This document shows, in pieces, positions 35,052 through 45,370 of a DNA stretch of 59,192 nucleotides (position 1 is its first letter; each line of letters begins with the position of its first letter). This DNA comes from Phaeovulum veldkampii DSM 11550. GTDB taxonomy: Bacteria > Pseudomonadota > Alphaproteobacteria > Rhodobacterales > Rhodobacteraceae. The translations under genes and the position numbers were made by a program. The stretch is taken from contig NZ_PZKF01000018.1 of assembly GCF_003034995.1 (NCBI RefSeq), forward strand, positions 1 through 59,192, given 5' to 3'. The notes beneath the pieces were generated by a model. That model worked only from the letters and a program-made list of their open reading frames with translations. It searched no databases and was not told where the DNA came from.

Positions 35052-35870
35052 TCAGATCTGCCAGACGCGCGGCAGGGGGGCGCCCTGCCGCAAGATGGAA
35101 AGAAGCGTTGCCACCGCGCGTTTCAGCGGCAGCGCATCGGGCGCGGTCAGCCGGGCAAGGCATTTGCCATCCCAGCCCGACACGGCGCCCGTAACGGTAT
35201 CGGGCAGCGCAGCGCGCAGCGCCCCCGCCGCATCCTCGGCCCCCGGCCCGATCAGCGCCAACGTCGCAAAAGCCCGCGCGCCCGCGAGCAAGGCGGGCCG
35301 CGGCGCGAGCGCCCTCGCCCCCAGCACCAACGGATCGACCCAGACCGGGCGCCCCGACGACCAGACCTCGCGCCGGTCGGAAAAGGCGGCGCTCTCCAGC
35401 GTTTCACCCATCGCGGCGCGGCCCAGCACCACCATTTCCGCCAGCACCAGCCGCGCGCCGGGCGTCAGGTCGGCCCGCGTGCGGCGGGCCAGTGACGCGC
35501 CCTGAAACAGGATCGTTTCCTGCGGCAGCCAGTGCAATTCGGCCCCCGCGCCAAGGCTGAGTGTCACCGCCACCTCGGCCTGCCCGCCCGCGCTGGCATA
35601 GCCACGTTCGGCCGTCTGGGTCGTGGCCACAGCGCGCAGCCCCGCCCCCAGATCGACGCGACAAGTGAAACGATCCCCCCCCGTCAGCCCGCCTGCGGTG
35701 TTCAGAAACACCACTTCGGGCACCGCGGAATGGACGGCGGGCAAAAATACCTTAGCCGAGCCTGACTGCGCCAGCCCGCCGATCCGCGGCCGCCCTGCCC
35801 CCGGCACAAGCGCCACCGCCGCCCGGCCTTGGACGCGCTGCATCGGGGCGAAGGAGGGGTGATCCAACAT
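35052..35870 (-). CDS. ureD: Urease accessory protein UreD
   Basis: Scaffold of the UreD-F-G maturation complex, 272 residues from ATG 35870. [28 protein letters not shown] and [13 protein letters not shown] are family landmarks; VWQI ends the chain. AAGG lies 8 nt before the ATG; the upstream frame is not conserved. First gene of the cluster, divergent from an outer-membrane protein gene. Confidence 0.93.
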   Translation of the reverse strand: MLDHPSFAPMQRVQGRAAVALVPGAGRPRIGGLAQSGSAKVFLPAVHSAVPEVVFLNTAGGLTGGDRFTCRVDLGAGLRAVATTQTAERGYASAGGQAEVAVTLSLGAGAELHWLPQETILFQGASLARRTRADLTPGARLVLAEMVVLGRAAMGETLESAAFSDRREVWSSGRPVWVDPLVLGARALAPRPALLAGARAFATLALIGPGAEDAAGALRAALPDTVTGAVSGWDGKCLARLTAPDALPLKRAVATLLSILRQGAPLPRVWQI

Positions 35871-35954
35871 GGCATCAGCCTTGCAGCCCGAACCGGGGCA
35901 GACCACGGTCACCCCCCGCCGCCGCCCGCAGCGCCGCCGCGCAACAGGAGGCCC

Positions 35955-35975
35955 GCACATATAAAAGGCACATAT
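35955..35975. repeat. Direct repeat GCACATAT x2 in the ureD promoter region
   Basis: GCACATAT at 35955-35962 and 35968-35975 (13-bp step) lies in an AT-rich patch of the 252-bp divergent spacer. It may be a regulator site or contain the ureD -10 region. No sigma-54 promoter was found. Confidence 0.3.
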
Positions 35976-36122
35976 GCCCGTTTTTGTCGCAAATCTTATA
36001 AGGTCGCCAGCTTGCCGCACAGCGGCGCCGGCGGCACACTCGGGCCGCGCCCTGCATGATTCGTCTCGCGCCGCGCCCGCGCTGGCAGCACTATCTGGCC
36101 CATTCAACCCGAGAGATTTCCG

Positions 36123-36785
36123 ATGACCCGTTTTCACCCGCAAACCGCCGCCCTGATCGCCGCCCTTGGTCTGGCCAGCCCCGCCATGGCACAAGACCGT
36201 CAGCCCAACGACTGGTCAGGCCGCTATGTCGGCCTGTCGTTGGGCACCGCCTTCCTGTCGGATGACAGCGTGCGGCTGCGCCCGTCGGGCGATACGCCGG
36301 GCAAGCTGGAACTGAACGGCACGCAGGCCGGGGTGCAGATCGGCTGGAACCGGCAATTCGGGGATCTGGTCTGGGGGATCGAGGCCGACCTGCAGGCGGG
36401 CCGGGTGCGCGATAGCCTGCGCAACGCCGACCTCAGGGGCGAATCGCACGTCGACCGCAGCGCCAGCCTGCGCCTGCGCCTGGGCTATGCCATGGGCAAC
36501 GGGCTGATCTATGGCATGTCCGGCCTGACCCTCGGCGCGCTTGATTATCGCGTGACCGGCACCGACTCGGCCGGGGCGCCGGTGGCGATCGACCATTCCG
36601 GCAACGACTGGGGCTATACCTACGGGCTGGGCTATGAACAGGCGCTGGCGGGCGGTGACTGGACGCTGCGCGGCGAGATCAGCTACCAGAACTTTGGCCG
36701 CACCACCGTCAGCGACGGCGTGAACAGCACCGAGGCGACGCCAGAATTCCACAGCCTCCGGCTGGGCCTGAACCGCCGGTTCTGA
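36123..36785 (+). CDS. Outer-membrane beta-barrel protein (Omp25/31-like)
   Basis: A 220-residue porin-like protein. The signal peptide ends in AMA before QDRQPNDWSGRYVGL, and GRYVGLSLGTAF and GVQIGWNRQFGDLVWGIEADLQ are typical of the Omp25/RopB family (8-stranded barrel). The C-terminal residue is Phe (LGLNRRF), the BAM signal. It lies between ureD and pyrC and is likely an independent gene. Confidence 0.88.
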   Translation: MTRFHPQTAALIAALGLASPAMAQDRQPNDWSGRYVGLSLGTAFLSDDSVRLRPSGDTPGKLELNGTQAGVQIGWNRQFGDLVWGIEADLQAGRVRDSLRNADLRGESHVDRSASLRLRLGYAMGNGLIYGMSGLTLGALDYRVTGTDSAGAPVAIDHSGNDWGYTYGLGYEQALAGGDWTLRGEISYQNFGRTTVSDGVNSTEATPEFHSLRLGLNRRF

Positions 36786-36845
36786 ACCCCGCTGCGCCCG
36801 ATTGCGCGCTGGAAACGCGGCGCGCAATCGGCTAGGGGAGAATGC

Positions 36846-37889
36846 ATGACCCAGACCCTTGCGATCCGCCGCCCCGACGACTGGCACCTGCACCTGCGCG
36901 ATGGCGCCATGCTGGCGGGCATCCTGCCCGAAAGCACCCGCCATTTCGCCCGCGCCATCATCATGCCGAACCTCGTGCCGCCGGTCGTCACCGCAGCCGA
37001 CGCCCGCGCCTACCGCGACCGCATTCTGGCCGCGCGGCCCAAAGGTGCCGATTTCACGCCGCTGATGACGCTCTATCTGACCGAAACCACCGATCCCGCC
37101 GATGTTGCCGCCGCCGCGGCCGAGGGGCTGGTTCATGCGGTCAAGCTCTATCCCGCAGGCGCCACCACCAATTCAAACTCGGGCGTGCGCGACTTCGACA
37201 AGGTGCGCGGCGTGCTCGAAACGATGGCCGAGATCGGCCTGCCGCTTTGCGTGCATGGCGAGGTGACGACGCCCGAGGTGGACATCTTCGACCGCGAGGC
37301 GGTGTTCATCGACACAGTGCTTGACCCGATCCGGCAGGCAACAGCGGGGCTGCGGGTGGTGATGGAACATATCACCACAAAACAGGGCGTGGCCTATGCC
37401 CGCGCGGGCGGATCCGATCTGGCGGCCACGATCACCACCCACCACCTGATCCTCAACCGCAACCACATCCTCGTGGGCGGGATCAAGCCGCATTACTATT
37501 GCCTCCCCGTTGCCAAGCGCGAGGAACACCGCCTTGCCCTTCGCGAAGCCGCCACCTCGGGCGAGGCGCGGTTTTTCCTCGGCACCGACAGCGCCCCCCA
37601 TATTGATGCGCTGAAGGAACATGCCTGCGGCTGCGCGGGCTGCTTTACCGCAACCAACACGCTGCAACTGCTGGCCCATGTTTTCGACGAACAGGGCGCG
37701 CTCGACCGGCTGGAGGCATTTGCCAGCCTGAACGGCCCGGCCTTTTACCGCCTGCCCCCGAACGCGGCCCGGATCACCTTGCAAAAGCTGCCCGAACCGG
37801 CCGCCTGGCCCGAAAAGATCGCCACAGGCGCAGGCCCCGTCACCGTCTTCAACCCCGGTTTTCCGGTCTACTGGCATGTGCGCGACTGA
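36846..37889 (+). CDS. pyrC: Dihydroorotase
   Basis: Third step of pyrimidine synthesis. At 347 residues it is the class II (E. coli PyrC) type: WHLHLRDG with the zinc His pair, [16 protein letters not shown] with the carbamylated Lys, VHGEVT, MEHITTK and [11 protein letters not shown] repeat of the long IR family separates it from pyrE, the next pathway enzyme but one. Confidence 0.97.
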   Translation: MTQTLAIRRPDDWHLHLRDGAMLAGILPESTRHFARAIIMPNLVPPVVTAADARAYRDRILAARPKGADFTPLMTLYLTETTDPADVAAAAAEGLVHAVKLYPAGATTNSNSGVRDFDKVRGVLETMAEIGLPLCVHGEVTTPEVDIFDREAVFIDTVLDPIRQATAGLRVVMEHITTKQGVAYARAGGSDLAATITTHHLILNRNHILVGGIKPHYYCLPVAKREEHRLALREAATSGEARFFLGTDSAPHIDALKEHACGCAGCFTATNTLQLLAHVFDEQGALDRLEAFASLNGPAFYRLPPNAARITLQKLPEPAAWPEKIATGAGPVTVFNPGFPVYWHVRD

Positions 37890-37891
37890 TC

Positions 37892-37976
37892 TTTCAGCTT
37901 GGTGAAAATATCCCCGCCGGAGGCTCCCGGCCCAGCCGTGGAAGCCTCCGGCGGGGATATTTAGACCAAGATGAAA
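37892..37976. repeat. Intergenic repeat, copy C, with units in reversed order
   Basis: Here TTTCAGCTTGG...ATATCCCCGCCGGAGGC lies on the left and GCCTCCGGCGGGGATATTT...CAAGATGAAA on the right, so the ATGAA ends are outside and the GC-rich ends meet in the middle. In copies A, B and D the order is the opposite. It lies between pyrC and pyrE on the same strand. Confidence 0.85.
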
Positions 37977-37998
37977 CCGCGCCGCATAAGGAGTGTCC

Positions 37999-38676
37999 AT
38001 GATCCCCTCGACCTACCCGCCCAAAGAGGAAATCGCCCGGCTGACGGCGCGGATGCTTCTGGAAGTCAAGGCGGTGCATTTCAACGCCGAAACGCCGTTC
38101 ACGCTGGCCTCGGGGCTGCCCTCGCCAACCTATATCGACTGCCGCAAACTGATCAGCTATCCGCGCATTCGTTCAACGCTGATGGATTTCCTCGCCGTCA
38201 CGGTGATGCGTGAGGCGGGTTTCGAGGCCTTCGACAATATCGCGGGCGGCGAGACTGCGGGCATCCCCTTTGCGGCGATGGTGGCCGAACGGCTGGCACT
38301 GCCGATGACCTATGTGCGCAAGAAGCCCAAAGGCTACGGTCGCAACGCCCGCATCGAGGGCGTGATGACCGAGGGGGAGCGGGTACTTCTGGTCGAAGAC
38401 CTGACCACCGACGGTGGCTCGAAACTGTCCTTCGTCGATGCGATCCGCGAGACAGGCGCCACTTGCGGCCATACTGCGGTGATTTTCTACTATGGCATCT
38501 TCCCCGAAACGACCGACCGGCTGGACGCGCACGGTGTGCAATTGCATCACCTCTGCACCTGGTGGGACGTGCTGACCGAGGCGCGCGCGCAAGGCAGCTT
38601 CAGCCCCGAGACGCTGACCGAGGTCGAGGCGTTCCTGACCACCCCGCGCGCATGGCAGGACGCGCGCAAGGGCTGA
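37999..38676 (+). CDS. pyrE: Orotate phosphoribosyltransferase
   Basis: Forms OMP from orotate and PRPP. At 225 residues: [18 protein letters not shown] at the orotate site, [17 protein letters not shown] flexible loop, and the PRPP motif [17 protein letters not shown] 37999 is chosen since AAGGAG (37988-37993) is 5 nt before it; an in-frame GTG at 37993 is less likely. Confidence 0.97.
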   Translation: MIPSTYPPKEEIARLTARMLLEVKAVHFNAETPFTLASGLPSPTYIDCRKLISYPRIRSTLMDFLAVTVMREAGFEAFDNIAGGETAGIPFAAMVAERLALPMTYVRKKPKGYGRNARIEGVMTEGERVLLVEDLTTDGGSKLSFVDAIRETGATCGHTAVIFYYGIFPETTDRLDAHGVQLHHLCTWWDVLTEARAQGSFSPETLTEVEAFLTTPRAWQDARKG

Positions 38677-38695
38677 CGATTTCAGGGGATAAGGC

Positions 38696-38704
38696 TGTGG
38701 ATGA
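38696..38704 (-). promoter_or_regulatory. DnaA box (one mismatch) upstream of dnaB
   Basis: Minus-strand TCATCCACA, one mismatch from TTATCCACA, about 50 bp before the candidate dnaB -35. Confidence 0.5.
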
Positions 38705-38748
38705 TCGGGGGGCAATTTGTGCAAAACCGACCCATTTCTCGCCCAACA

Positions 38749-38777
38749 TCGACGCGGTTGCAAACATCTGGTAGGAT
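38749..38777 (+). promoter_or_regulatory. Candidate dnaB promoter
   Basis: TCGACG (38749-38754), 17 nt, TAGGAT (38772-38777), giving a leader of about 120 nt that contains the perfect DnaA box. Confidence 0.4.
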
Positions 38778-38827
38778 GCAGCACTGGGCGTACCACATCC
38801 AGACCAAGACCGCCGCTCGCAGGGGTG

Positions 38828-38836
38828 TTATCCACA
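38828..38836 (+). promoter_or_regulatory. Perfect DnaA box TTATCCACA in the dnaB leader
   Basis: Exact consensus 9-mer, 68 bp before the dnaB start and about 50 bp after the candidate promoter, in a position to repress or tune dnaB with DnaA. Confidence 0.6.
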
Positions 38837-38903
38837 GTTTTTCCCAGTTTGCACCAGGACGCATGATCGGGCACAAAGCCGGTCTGAAGACTGGAGGCCA
38901 GGC

Positions 38904-40391
38904 ATGAACGACGTCAGGGCGTTGCGCGACGCGGCGGAACCCGCCACCCCCGAGGCGCTGCCGCATAATATCGAGGCCGAGCAGCAGCTTCTGGGCGCGA
39001 TCCTGACCAACAACGAGATCTATGACCGGATCGCCGCGATTCTGCGCGCAGATCATTTCTTCGAGCCGGTCCACCAGCGCATCTTCGAGGTGGCGGTGGC
39101 GCGCATCCAGAAGAACGCACTGGCAAGCCCGGTCACGCTGAAAGCCTATCTCGAAGACGACGCCGGACTGAAGGAACTGGGCGGTCCGGCCTATCTCGCC
39201 CGTCTTGCCGGAGCGGCGATTTCGGCCTATGCGGCGCGCGATTATGCCCAGATGATCTATGACCTTGCCGTGCGGCGCGAATTGATCCGGCTGGGGCAGG
39301 ATGTAGCCGCCCGCGCGGGCCAGGTCGCGGTGCATGACGACCCGCGCGAACAGATCGTGGCCGCCGAACAGGCGCTCTACAAGCTGGGCGAACAGGGCCA
39401 CGCCGAGCGCGGCTTTGTGTCGTTCCTGAAGGCCGTGACCGATGCCGTCAACGTGGCCAACGCCGCCTATCAGCGCGACGGGGGCCTTGCGGGTATTTCA
39501 ACCGGGCTGGTCGATCTGGACAAGAAGCTGGGGGGGCTGCACCCCTCGGACTTGCTGATCCTTGCCGGGCGGCCCTCGATGGGGAAAACCTCGCTTGCCA
39601 CCAACATCGCCTTCAACATCGCCAAGGCCTACAAGCGCGGCCGCCTGCCCGACGGCACCGAAGGCGCTGTCGATGGCGGCGTGGTGGGATTTTACTCGCT
39701 GGAAATGAGCGCCGAGCAGCTGGCGGCACGGATTCTGTCTGAGGCCTCCGAGGTGCCCAGCGAACAGATCCGCCGCGGCGACATGACCGAGACCGAATTT
39801 CGCCGCTTTGTCGAGGCCGCCAAGGCGCTGGAATCCTGCCCCCTTTATATCGACGACACGCCCGCCCTTCCGATCAGCCAGTTGGCCGCTCGCGCCCGGC
39901 GCCTGAAACGCACGCATGGGCTTGACGTGTTGATGGTGGACTATCTGCAACTGGTCAAAGGCACCGGGCGCGGAGAGAACCGGGTAAACGAAGTGTCGGA
40001 GATTACCCAAGGGCTGAAAGCCATCGCCAAGGAGTTGAACATCCCGGTCGTGGCGCTGTCGCAGCTGAGTCGGCAGGTCGAATCGCGCGAGGACAAGCGA
40101 CCGCAACTGTCGGACCTGCGCGAATCCGGCTCGATCGAGCAGGATGCCGACGTTGTCATGTTCGTCTACCGCGATGAATACTACAAGGAACGCGAAAAGC
40201 CCGCAGACCACGAACTGGACAAGATGGCCCAGTGGCAGGCGATCATGGAACAGGTGCACGGCAAGGCCGAAGTGATCATCGGCAAGCAGCGCCATGGCCC
40301 CATCGGCTCGGTCGAACTTTCATTCGAGGGCCGATTCACGCGGTTTGGCAACCTGGCCAAGGCCTGGCAGGGCGGCGGCGACGGGTTCTGA
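38904..40391 (+). CDS. dnaB: Replicative DNA helicase DnaB
   Basis: Hexameric RecA-fold helicase unwinding the fork. At 495 residues: N-domain LPHNIEAEQQLLGAILTNN, Walker A LAGRPSMGKTS (about residue 225), GVVGFYSLEMSAEQLAARI, Walker B-like LMVDYLQLVKG, and arginine-finger region VALSQLSRQVESREDKRP with DLRESGSIEQDADVV. No intein is seen. GGAGG lies before the ATG. Confidence 0.98.
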   Translation: MNDVRALRDAAEPATPEALPHNIEAEQQLLGAILTNNEIYDRIAAILRADHFFEPVHQRIFEVAVARIQKNALASPVTLKAYLEDDAGLKELGGPAYLARLAGAAISAYAARDYAQMIYDLAVRRELIRLGQDVAARAGQVAVHDDPREQIVAAEQALYKLGEQGHAERGFVSFLKAVTDAVNVANAAYQRDGGLAGISTGLVDLDKKLGGLHPSDLLILAGRPSMGKTSLATNIAFNIAKAYKRGRLPDGTEGAVDGGVVGFYSLEMSAEQLAARILSEASEVPSEQIRRGDMTETEFRRFVEAAKALESCPLYIDDTPALPISQLAARARRLKRTHGLDVLMVDYLQLVKGTGRGENRVNEVSEITQGLKAIAKELNIPVVALSQLSRQVESREDKRPQLSDLRESGSIEQDADVVMFVYRDEYYKEREKPADHELDKMAQWQAIMEQVHGKAEVIIGKQRHGPIGSVELSFEGRFTRFGNLAKAWQGGGDGF

Positions 40392-40392
40392 C

Positions 40393-40524
40393 CTTGCGGC
40401 GCCGCGCCTCGTGGTGCGGGCAGAACGCTCCGCGGGGGATATTTTTACCAAGATGAAAACCCGCTCCTTCATCTTGGCCCAAATATCCCCGCCGGAGGCT
40501 TCCGCAGCCGCCACCGGGCGCAAG
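40393..40524. repeat. Long inverted-repeat element, copy D
   Basis: CTTGCGGCGCC... reading to GGGGGATATTTTTACCAA and GATGAA, a short loop, then TTCATCTTGG...ATATCCCCGCCGGAGGCTTCC and an outer GCGCAAG. Central arms match well, outer arms are decayed. It fills the whole gap between convergent dnaB and purN. Confidence 0.87.
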
Positions 40525-40525
40525 G

Positions 40526-41113
40526 TCAGATCATCAGGGGGCTGCGGTTACCTTCAGCGAACCGGCGCAGAACAGCGGGATAAAGCAGATGCTCACGCGT
40601 CAGCACACGAGCGGCCAGCGTTTCGGGCGTGTCATCCGGCAGCACCGGGACACGCGCCTGTCCCAGGATCGGGCCATCATCCAGCACCGGTGTCACCTCG
40701 TGCACAGTGCAGCCGGCCTCGCCATCCCCCGCCGCGATCGCGCGGGCATGGGTGTGCAGGCCCGGATATTTCGGCAAAAGCGAGGGGTGGATGTTCAGCA
40801 TCCGCCCCGCGAAGCGTTCCACAAAGGCGGGGGTCAGCACCCGCATGAACCCGGCCAGGCAAAGAATGTCAGGCTCTGCCGCAAGGATCGGCTTGAGCAG
40901 TTCGGCCTCGAAGGCGGCGCGATCACGGCCATGGGGGCGATGGTCGATGGCCGCCGTGGGCACACCCAGTAGCGCGGCCCGGTCAAGCCCGGCAGCCGTG
41001 GCATCATTTGATACCACCAGCACCGCGCGGGCGGGGTGATCGCCGGTCATGCTTTCGACGAGACGGACCATGTTCGACCCGCCGCCCGAAATCAGGATGA
41101 CGACGCGTTTCAC
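40526..41113 (-). CDS. purN: Phosphoribosylglycinamide formyltransferase
   Basis: Third step of purine synthesis using formyl-THF. At 195 residues: [12 protein letters not shown] at the start, the catalytic set in [22 protein letters not shown], and [15 protein letters not shown] with the Asp. It starts with GTG 41113 overlapping the purM stop (GTGA). Confidence 0.96.
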   Translation of the reverse strand: MKRVVILISGGGSNMVRLVESMTGDHPARAVLVVSNDATAAGLDRAALLGVPTAAIDHRPHGRDRAAFEAELLKPILAAEPDILCLAGFMRVLTPAFVERFAGRMLNIHPSLLPKYPGLHTHARAIAAGDGEAGCTVHEVTPVLDDGPILGQARVPVLPDDTPETLAARVLTREHLLYPAVLRRFAEGNRSPLMI

Positions 41114-42156
41114 GCCAGCCGGCCCCGGTAGCTGACCCCCGGCCCCGGCTGCACATGGCCCAGCCGCGCGACGGTTTCGCCCATGCCTTCCAACACCCCG
41201 GTCAGGTCTTCGGCCCGGTCGGCGGCGACCGCCAGGATCATGCCGATGCCCGAATTGAAGGTTTTCAGCATCTCGGCCTCGGCGATGCCCGCGGTTTGGG
41301 CCAGCCAACCGAACACCGGCGGCAGGCCCCAGGCATCAAGGTCGATTTCGACCCCCAGCCCCTCGGGCAGCACGCGCGGCAGGTTTTCGGTGATACCGCC
41401 GCCGGTGATGTGGGCCGCGGCATGCAAGCCCCCTGCCCGCAGAGCCGCCAGCACGGGTTTGACGTAAAGCCGCGTCGGAGCCAGCAACTCTGCGCCCAGC
41501 GTGCCCGGCCCGAAGGGCGCGGGCGCGTCCCAGCCCAGCCCGGACCGCTCGACGACCTTGCGCACCAGGCTGTAGCCGTTGGAATGCACCCCCGACGAGG
41601 CCAGCCCCAGCAGCACATCACCCGCCACGACGCCTGCGGGCAATTCGCCGCCGCGCTCCATCGCGCCCACGGCAAAGCCCGCAAGGTCGAAATCGCCCGC
41701 ATGATACATGCCCGGCATCTCGGCCGTCTCGCCGCCGATCAGGGCACAGCCCGACTGGGCGCAGCCCGTCGCGATGCCCTCGATGATGCGGGTGGCCTGA
41801 TCGACGTCAAGCTTGCCGGTGGCGAAGTAATCAAGGAAAAACAGCGGCTCGGCCCCCTGGCAGACCAGATCGTTGACGCACATGGCGACAAGGTCGATGC
41901 CGATCGTATCGACATTGCCGGTGTCGATGGCGATGCGCAGCTTGGTGCCCACGCCGTCGGTGGCAGCCACCAGAACCGGGTCGGTGTAGCCCGCGGCCTT
42001 CAGGTCGAACAGCGCGCCAAAGCCGCCCAGCCCCGACAGGGTGCCGGGCCGGGCGGTGCGTTTCGCCGCTGGTTTGATCCGCTCGACCAGCGCATTGCCT
42101 GCGTCGATATCGACGCCGGCCTCGGCATAGGTCAGCCCGTTCTTGCCTGCGCTCAT
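41110..42156 (-). CDS. purM: Phosphoribosylformylglycinamidine cyclo-ligase
   Basis: AIR synthetase, fifth purine step, 348 residues. [22 protein letters not shown] start, [32 protein letters not shown] and [14 protein letters not shown] are family motifs. AAGGAG lies before the ATG. First gene of the purM-purN operon. Confidence 0.97.
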   Translation of the reverse strand: MSAGKNGLTYAEAGVDIDAGNALVERIKPAAKRTARPGTLSGLGGFGALFDLKAAGYTDPVLVAATDGVGTKLRIAIDTGNVDTIGIDLVAMCVNDLVCQGAEPLFFLDYFATGKLDVDQATRIIEGIATGCAQSGCALIGGETAEMPGMYHAGDFDLAGFAVGAMERGGELPAGVVAGDVLLGLASSGVHSNGYSLVRKVVERSGLGWDAPAPFGPGTLGAELLAPTRLYVKPVLAALRAGGLHAAAHITGGGITENLPRVLPEGLGVEIDLDAWGLPPVFGWLAQTAGIAEAEMLKTFNSGIGMILAVAADRAEDLTGVLEGMGETVARLGHVQPGPGVSYRGRLA

Positions 42157-42373
42157 GGCCCGTCTCCTTTGGGGTCTCCGTCGCGCGCAGCCCTAGCGCA
42201 AAGGGCCGGGTTTGAAAAGCGCCCGCGCGGCCTTTGCCGGCAGGGATCGGCAGGGTTGGGTTCTGCCCATCCCTTGCCGCCGCCCGCCATGGCCACACCT
42301 TGCGATTGCCGCGACAGAGCGACGATTGCGCCTGTGCCCGCGCCCCTGTAGGGCTGGACCGGGGACAGAACCG

Positions 42374-43357
42374 ATGGCAACTGACATCTTCAATGTGGTC
42401 TGCGTGGCCCAGTCTGGTCGGCTAGAGGCCGAGGCGGTGCTGTTCGCCGCCTCGTTTTGCGCGATGAACCCCGCGTTTCCTGGCCGCCTGATCGTGGCCG
42501 AGCCGCAGCCCGGCCCTCGCTGGCCCGATGACCCGCGCATCAGCTCCCCGGTGCGCGCCTTTCTGGAGGCGCAGGGCGCGCAGATCGTGCCGTTCGAGGC
42601 GCGCGCCTTTGGCGCCAGCTATCCGCAGGGCAACAAGATCGAGATGTTGGGCACCCTGCCCGATGCGCCCTTTGTGTTCTTTGATACCGACACGCTGTTT
42701 ACCGGCCGGATCACAAGCGTCGGCTTCGATTTCGACCGCCCCGCCGCCTCGATGCGGCGCGAGGGAACCTGGCCCGAGCCGCCGCTTTATGGCCCCGGCT
42801 ACGCGGCGATCTGGAGATCGCTTTACGACCGTTTCGGGCTGGAATTTGCCACCTCGCTGGATCTGTCGCAGCCCGATGAGCATTGGGAGCGGTATCTGTA
42901 TTTCAACGCGGGATGGTTCTTTCACCGCAGCCCCCGCACCTTTGGCGAACGGTTCCTGGCCTATGCGCTGTCGATCCGCGACGACCCGCCCGAAGAACTG
43001 GCCTGCCAGAGCCTTGACCCCTGGCTGGACCAGATCGCGCTGCCGCCGGTGATCCACTCCTTTGGCGGCGGGCGGCCGGGGCCGGGCCTGACGGGGCTGG
43101 ATGGCGATGTCAGTTGCCATTACCGGGCGCTGCCCCTGCTATACGCGCGCGAAAGCGACCGGGTGGTGGCGGTGCTGGAAGAGGTCTGCGCCCCCAACAA
43201 GGTCAAGAAACTGCTGCGCGAGCATGAGCCTTTTCGCAAGCTGGTTTATCAGGGCAAGGGGCGCAAGATCCGCGCGATGTTCGACCGCGCCGCCCTGCCG
43301 CGCCGCGAACAGGCGTTGCGCAACGCGATCCGCCGCGCCGGGCTGTGGCTGCGCTGA
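42374..43357 (+). CDS. Putative glycosyltransferase-like protein
   Basis: A 327-residue protein. FNVVCVAQSGRLEAEAVLFAASF begins a GT-A-like fold (read in part), PFVFFDTDTLFTG holds a DxD metal motif (about 97-109), and RYLYFNAGWFFHRSP and VIHSFGGGRPGPGL follow. The C-terminal 60 residues are basic and helical. No membrane segment is seen. Sugar donor and acceptor are unknown. Free-standing, between purM and edd. Confidence 0.65.
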   Translation: MATDIFNVVCVAQSGRLEAEAVLFAASFCAMNPAFPGRLIVAEPQPGPRWPDDPRISSPVRAFLEAQGAQIVPFEARAFGASYPQGNKIEMLGTLPDAPFVFFDTDTLFTGRITSVGFDFDRPAASMRREGTWPEPPLYGPGYAAIWRSLYDRFGLEFATSLDLSQPDEHWERYLYFNAGWFFHRSPRTFGERFLAYALSIRDDPPEELACQSLDPWLDQIALPPVIHSFGGGRPGPGLTGLDGDVSCHYRALPLLYARESDRVVAVLEEVCAPNKVKKLLREHEPFRKLVYQGKGRKIRAMFDRAALPRREQALRNAIRRAGLWLR

Positions 43358-43389
43358 GGCGCGGCGGACAGATCGCAAGCAGATCGCCG

Positions 43390-45195
43390 TCAGATCACCA
43401 GCGCCGCGCCCTCGGTCGCGGGGCCGACATTGCGGCGGAACGCCTCGAACAACTCGCGTCCGCAGCCCGTGGCATTGGCGGCCAGATCGGGCGCCACCGG
43501 CGCGCGGTCGGCAAAGCCTGCCGTCAGGCAGTCCAGCGTTCCGGCCCCGGCATCAAGGCAGATCAGATCGCCATCGCGCAACCGCGCCAGCGGCCCGCCC
43601 TCGGCGGCCTCGGGGCTGACGTGAATCGCGGCGGGCACCTTGCCCGAGGCACCCGACATCCGCCCGTCGGTCACCAGCGCCACGCGCAGCCCGCGGTCCT
43701 GCAACACCGCCAGCACCGGCGTCAGCGAATGCAACTCGGGCATTCCGTTGGCCCGCGGCCCCTGAAACCGCACCACCACCACCACATCCGAGGTGAACTC
43801 GCCCCGCTGGAAGGCGGCCTTCACTGTGGCCTGATCGGCAAAGATGCGCGCAGGCGCGGTGATCGCCTGACGCTCGGGCGCCACGGCCGACACCTTGATC
43901 ACCCCGCGCCCCAGATTGCCCGCCAGTTGCCGCAGCCCGCCCGATGGCGCAAAGGGCGCGGCGACGGGGCGCAGGATACGCTGGTTCAGGCTGGCCGCGG
44001 GGCCTTCCTGCCAGAGCAGTTCGCCGCCGATCAGCTTCGGCTCGCGCCGATAGGCGGCCAGCCCCTCGGCCATGATCGTGCGTGCATCGTCATGCAGCAA
44101 CCCCGCATCCAGCAACTGCCCGATCAGAAAGCCCAGCCCCCCCGCGGCGTGGAAATGGTTCACATCCGCCAACCCGTTGGGATAGACCTTGGCCATCAGC
44201 GGCACCACATCGGATACCGTGTCGAAATCCTCCAGATCGAGCACGATCCCCGCCGCCCGCGCCATCGCGGGCAGGTGCAGCACAAGATTGGTGGACCCGC
44301 CCGTTGCCATCAGGCCGACCAGCGCGTTGACAAAGGCGCGCTCGTCCAGGATTTCGGCGGCGGGGCGATAGTCGTTGCCCAGCGCGGTGATTTCCGTGGC
44401 CCGGCGCGCACCGGCCGCCGTCAGGGCTGCGCGCAGCGGCGTGCCGGGGTTGACAAAGCTGGCCCCCGGCAGATGCAGGCCCATCACCTCCATCAGCATC
44501 TGGTTGGTGTTGGCGGTGCCGTAAAAAGTGCAGGTGCCGGGGCCGTGATAGCTGGCCATTTCGGCCTGCATGAGCGCCGCACGATCCACCGCGCCGGTAG
44601 CAAATTGCTGACGCACCCTGGCCTTTTCATCGTTCGGCAGGCCGCTTGTCATCGGGCCTGCGGGCAAAAATACCGCCGGCAGGTGGCCAAAGGCCGCCGC
44701 CGCCATCACCAGCCCCGGCACGATCTTGTCGCAGACCCCCAGAAACACCGCCGCATCAAAGGTGTTGTGCGACAGCGCCAGCCCCGCCGACAGCGCGATC
44801 ACATCGCGCGAGAATAGCGACAACTCCATTCCCGGCTGGCCTTGCGTGACCCCGTCGCACATCGCCGGAACCCCGCCCGCCACCTGCGCCGTAGCGCCTG
44901 CCGCGCGCGCCGCCTGACGGATCACCTCGGGGTAATGCTCATAGGGCTGATGCGCCGAAAGCATGTCATTATAAGCGGTGACGATGCCCAGATTGGGCGC
45001 CCGCCCCGCCGCCAACGCGGGTTTGTCGGCGCCAGTGGCGGCATAGGCATGAGCCTGATTGCCGCAGGTCAAATGCGCCCGCGCCGGCCCCGCCGCAGCC
45101 GCGGCCCGGATGCGTGCCAGATACTCGGCCCGTGGCACCGCCGAACGGGCACGGATACGGTCGGTAATGCGGGCGATGACAGGATGCAGGGACAT
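43390..45195 (-). CDS. edd: Phosphogluconate dehydratase
   Basis: Entner-Doudoroff enzyme making KDPG from 6-phosphogluconate, IlvD/Edd family with a 4Fe-4S cluster. Full length, 601 residues. [70 protein letters not shown] and [14 protein letters not shown] carry the cluster Cys and the substrate loop; [16 protein letters not shown] is near the end. The upstream LacI-type palindrome suggests sugar-acid control. eda is not in the window; zwf-pgl-pgi lie 4 kb away. Confidence 0.96.
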   Translation of the reverse strand: MSLHPVIARITDRIRARSAVPRAEYLARIRAAAAAGPARAHLTCGNQAHAYAATGADKPALAAGRAPNLGIVTAYNDMLSAHQPYEHYPEVIRQAARAAGATAQVAGGVPAMCDGVTQGQPGMELSLFSRDVIALSAGLALSHNTFDAAVFLGVCDKIVPGLVMAAAAFGHLPAVFLPAGPMTSGLPNDEKARVRQQFATGAVDRAALMQAEMASYHGPGTCTFYGTANTNQMLMEVMGLHLPGASFVNPGTPLRAALTAAGARRATEITALGNDYRPAAEILDERAFVNALVGLMATGGSTNLVLHLPAMARAAGIVLDLEDFDTVSDVVPLMAKVYPNGLADVNHFHAAGGLGFLIGQLLDAGLLHDDARTIMAEGLAAYRREPKLIGGELLWQEGPAASLNQRILRPVAAPFAPSGGLRQLAGNLGRGVIKVSAVAPERQAITAPARIFADQATVKAAFQRGEFTSDVVVVVRFQGPRANGMPELHSLTPVLAVLQDRGLRVALVTDGRMSGASGKVPAAIHVSPEAAEGGPLARLRDGDLICLDAGAGTLDCLTAGFADRAPVAPDLAANATGCGRELFEAFRRNVGPATEGAALVI

Positions 45196-45220
45196 GGGAA
45201 CCTCGGGCCGGGAATGATCC

Positions 45221-45249
45221 TTCCTAGCCGGTTAGCGCTAACCGATCAA
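45221..45249 (-). promoter_or_regulatory. edd promoter with a perfect LacI/GntR-type operator in its spacer
   Basis: CGGTTAGC-GCTAACCG (45229-45244) is a 16-bp perfect palindrome of LacI-family form. On the minus strand TTGATC (45249-45244) and TAGGAA (45226-45221) are 17 nt apart, so the operator fills the spacer and a bound repressor would block RNA polymerase. The edd start is about 25 nt further down. Confidence 0.72.
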
Positions 45250-45370
45250 TTCCGTTCGCGGATGCAAAAATTCCCCGACTTGGCCATTATTTGCCCCTAA
45301 AGAGGTAACCACAACCATAGCAACGCCGGTCAACTGCCCCGCCCGGCACAATACGAACAAGAGGTTCAAG

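Noticed and set aside
35871-36122. Sigma-54/NtrC promoter for urease
   Set aside because: A GG...GC pair exists in the region but with wrong spacing for a -24/-12 promoter, and no NtrC dyad was clear.
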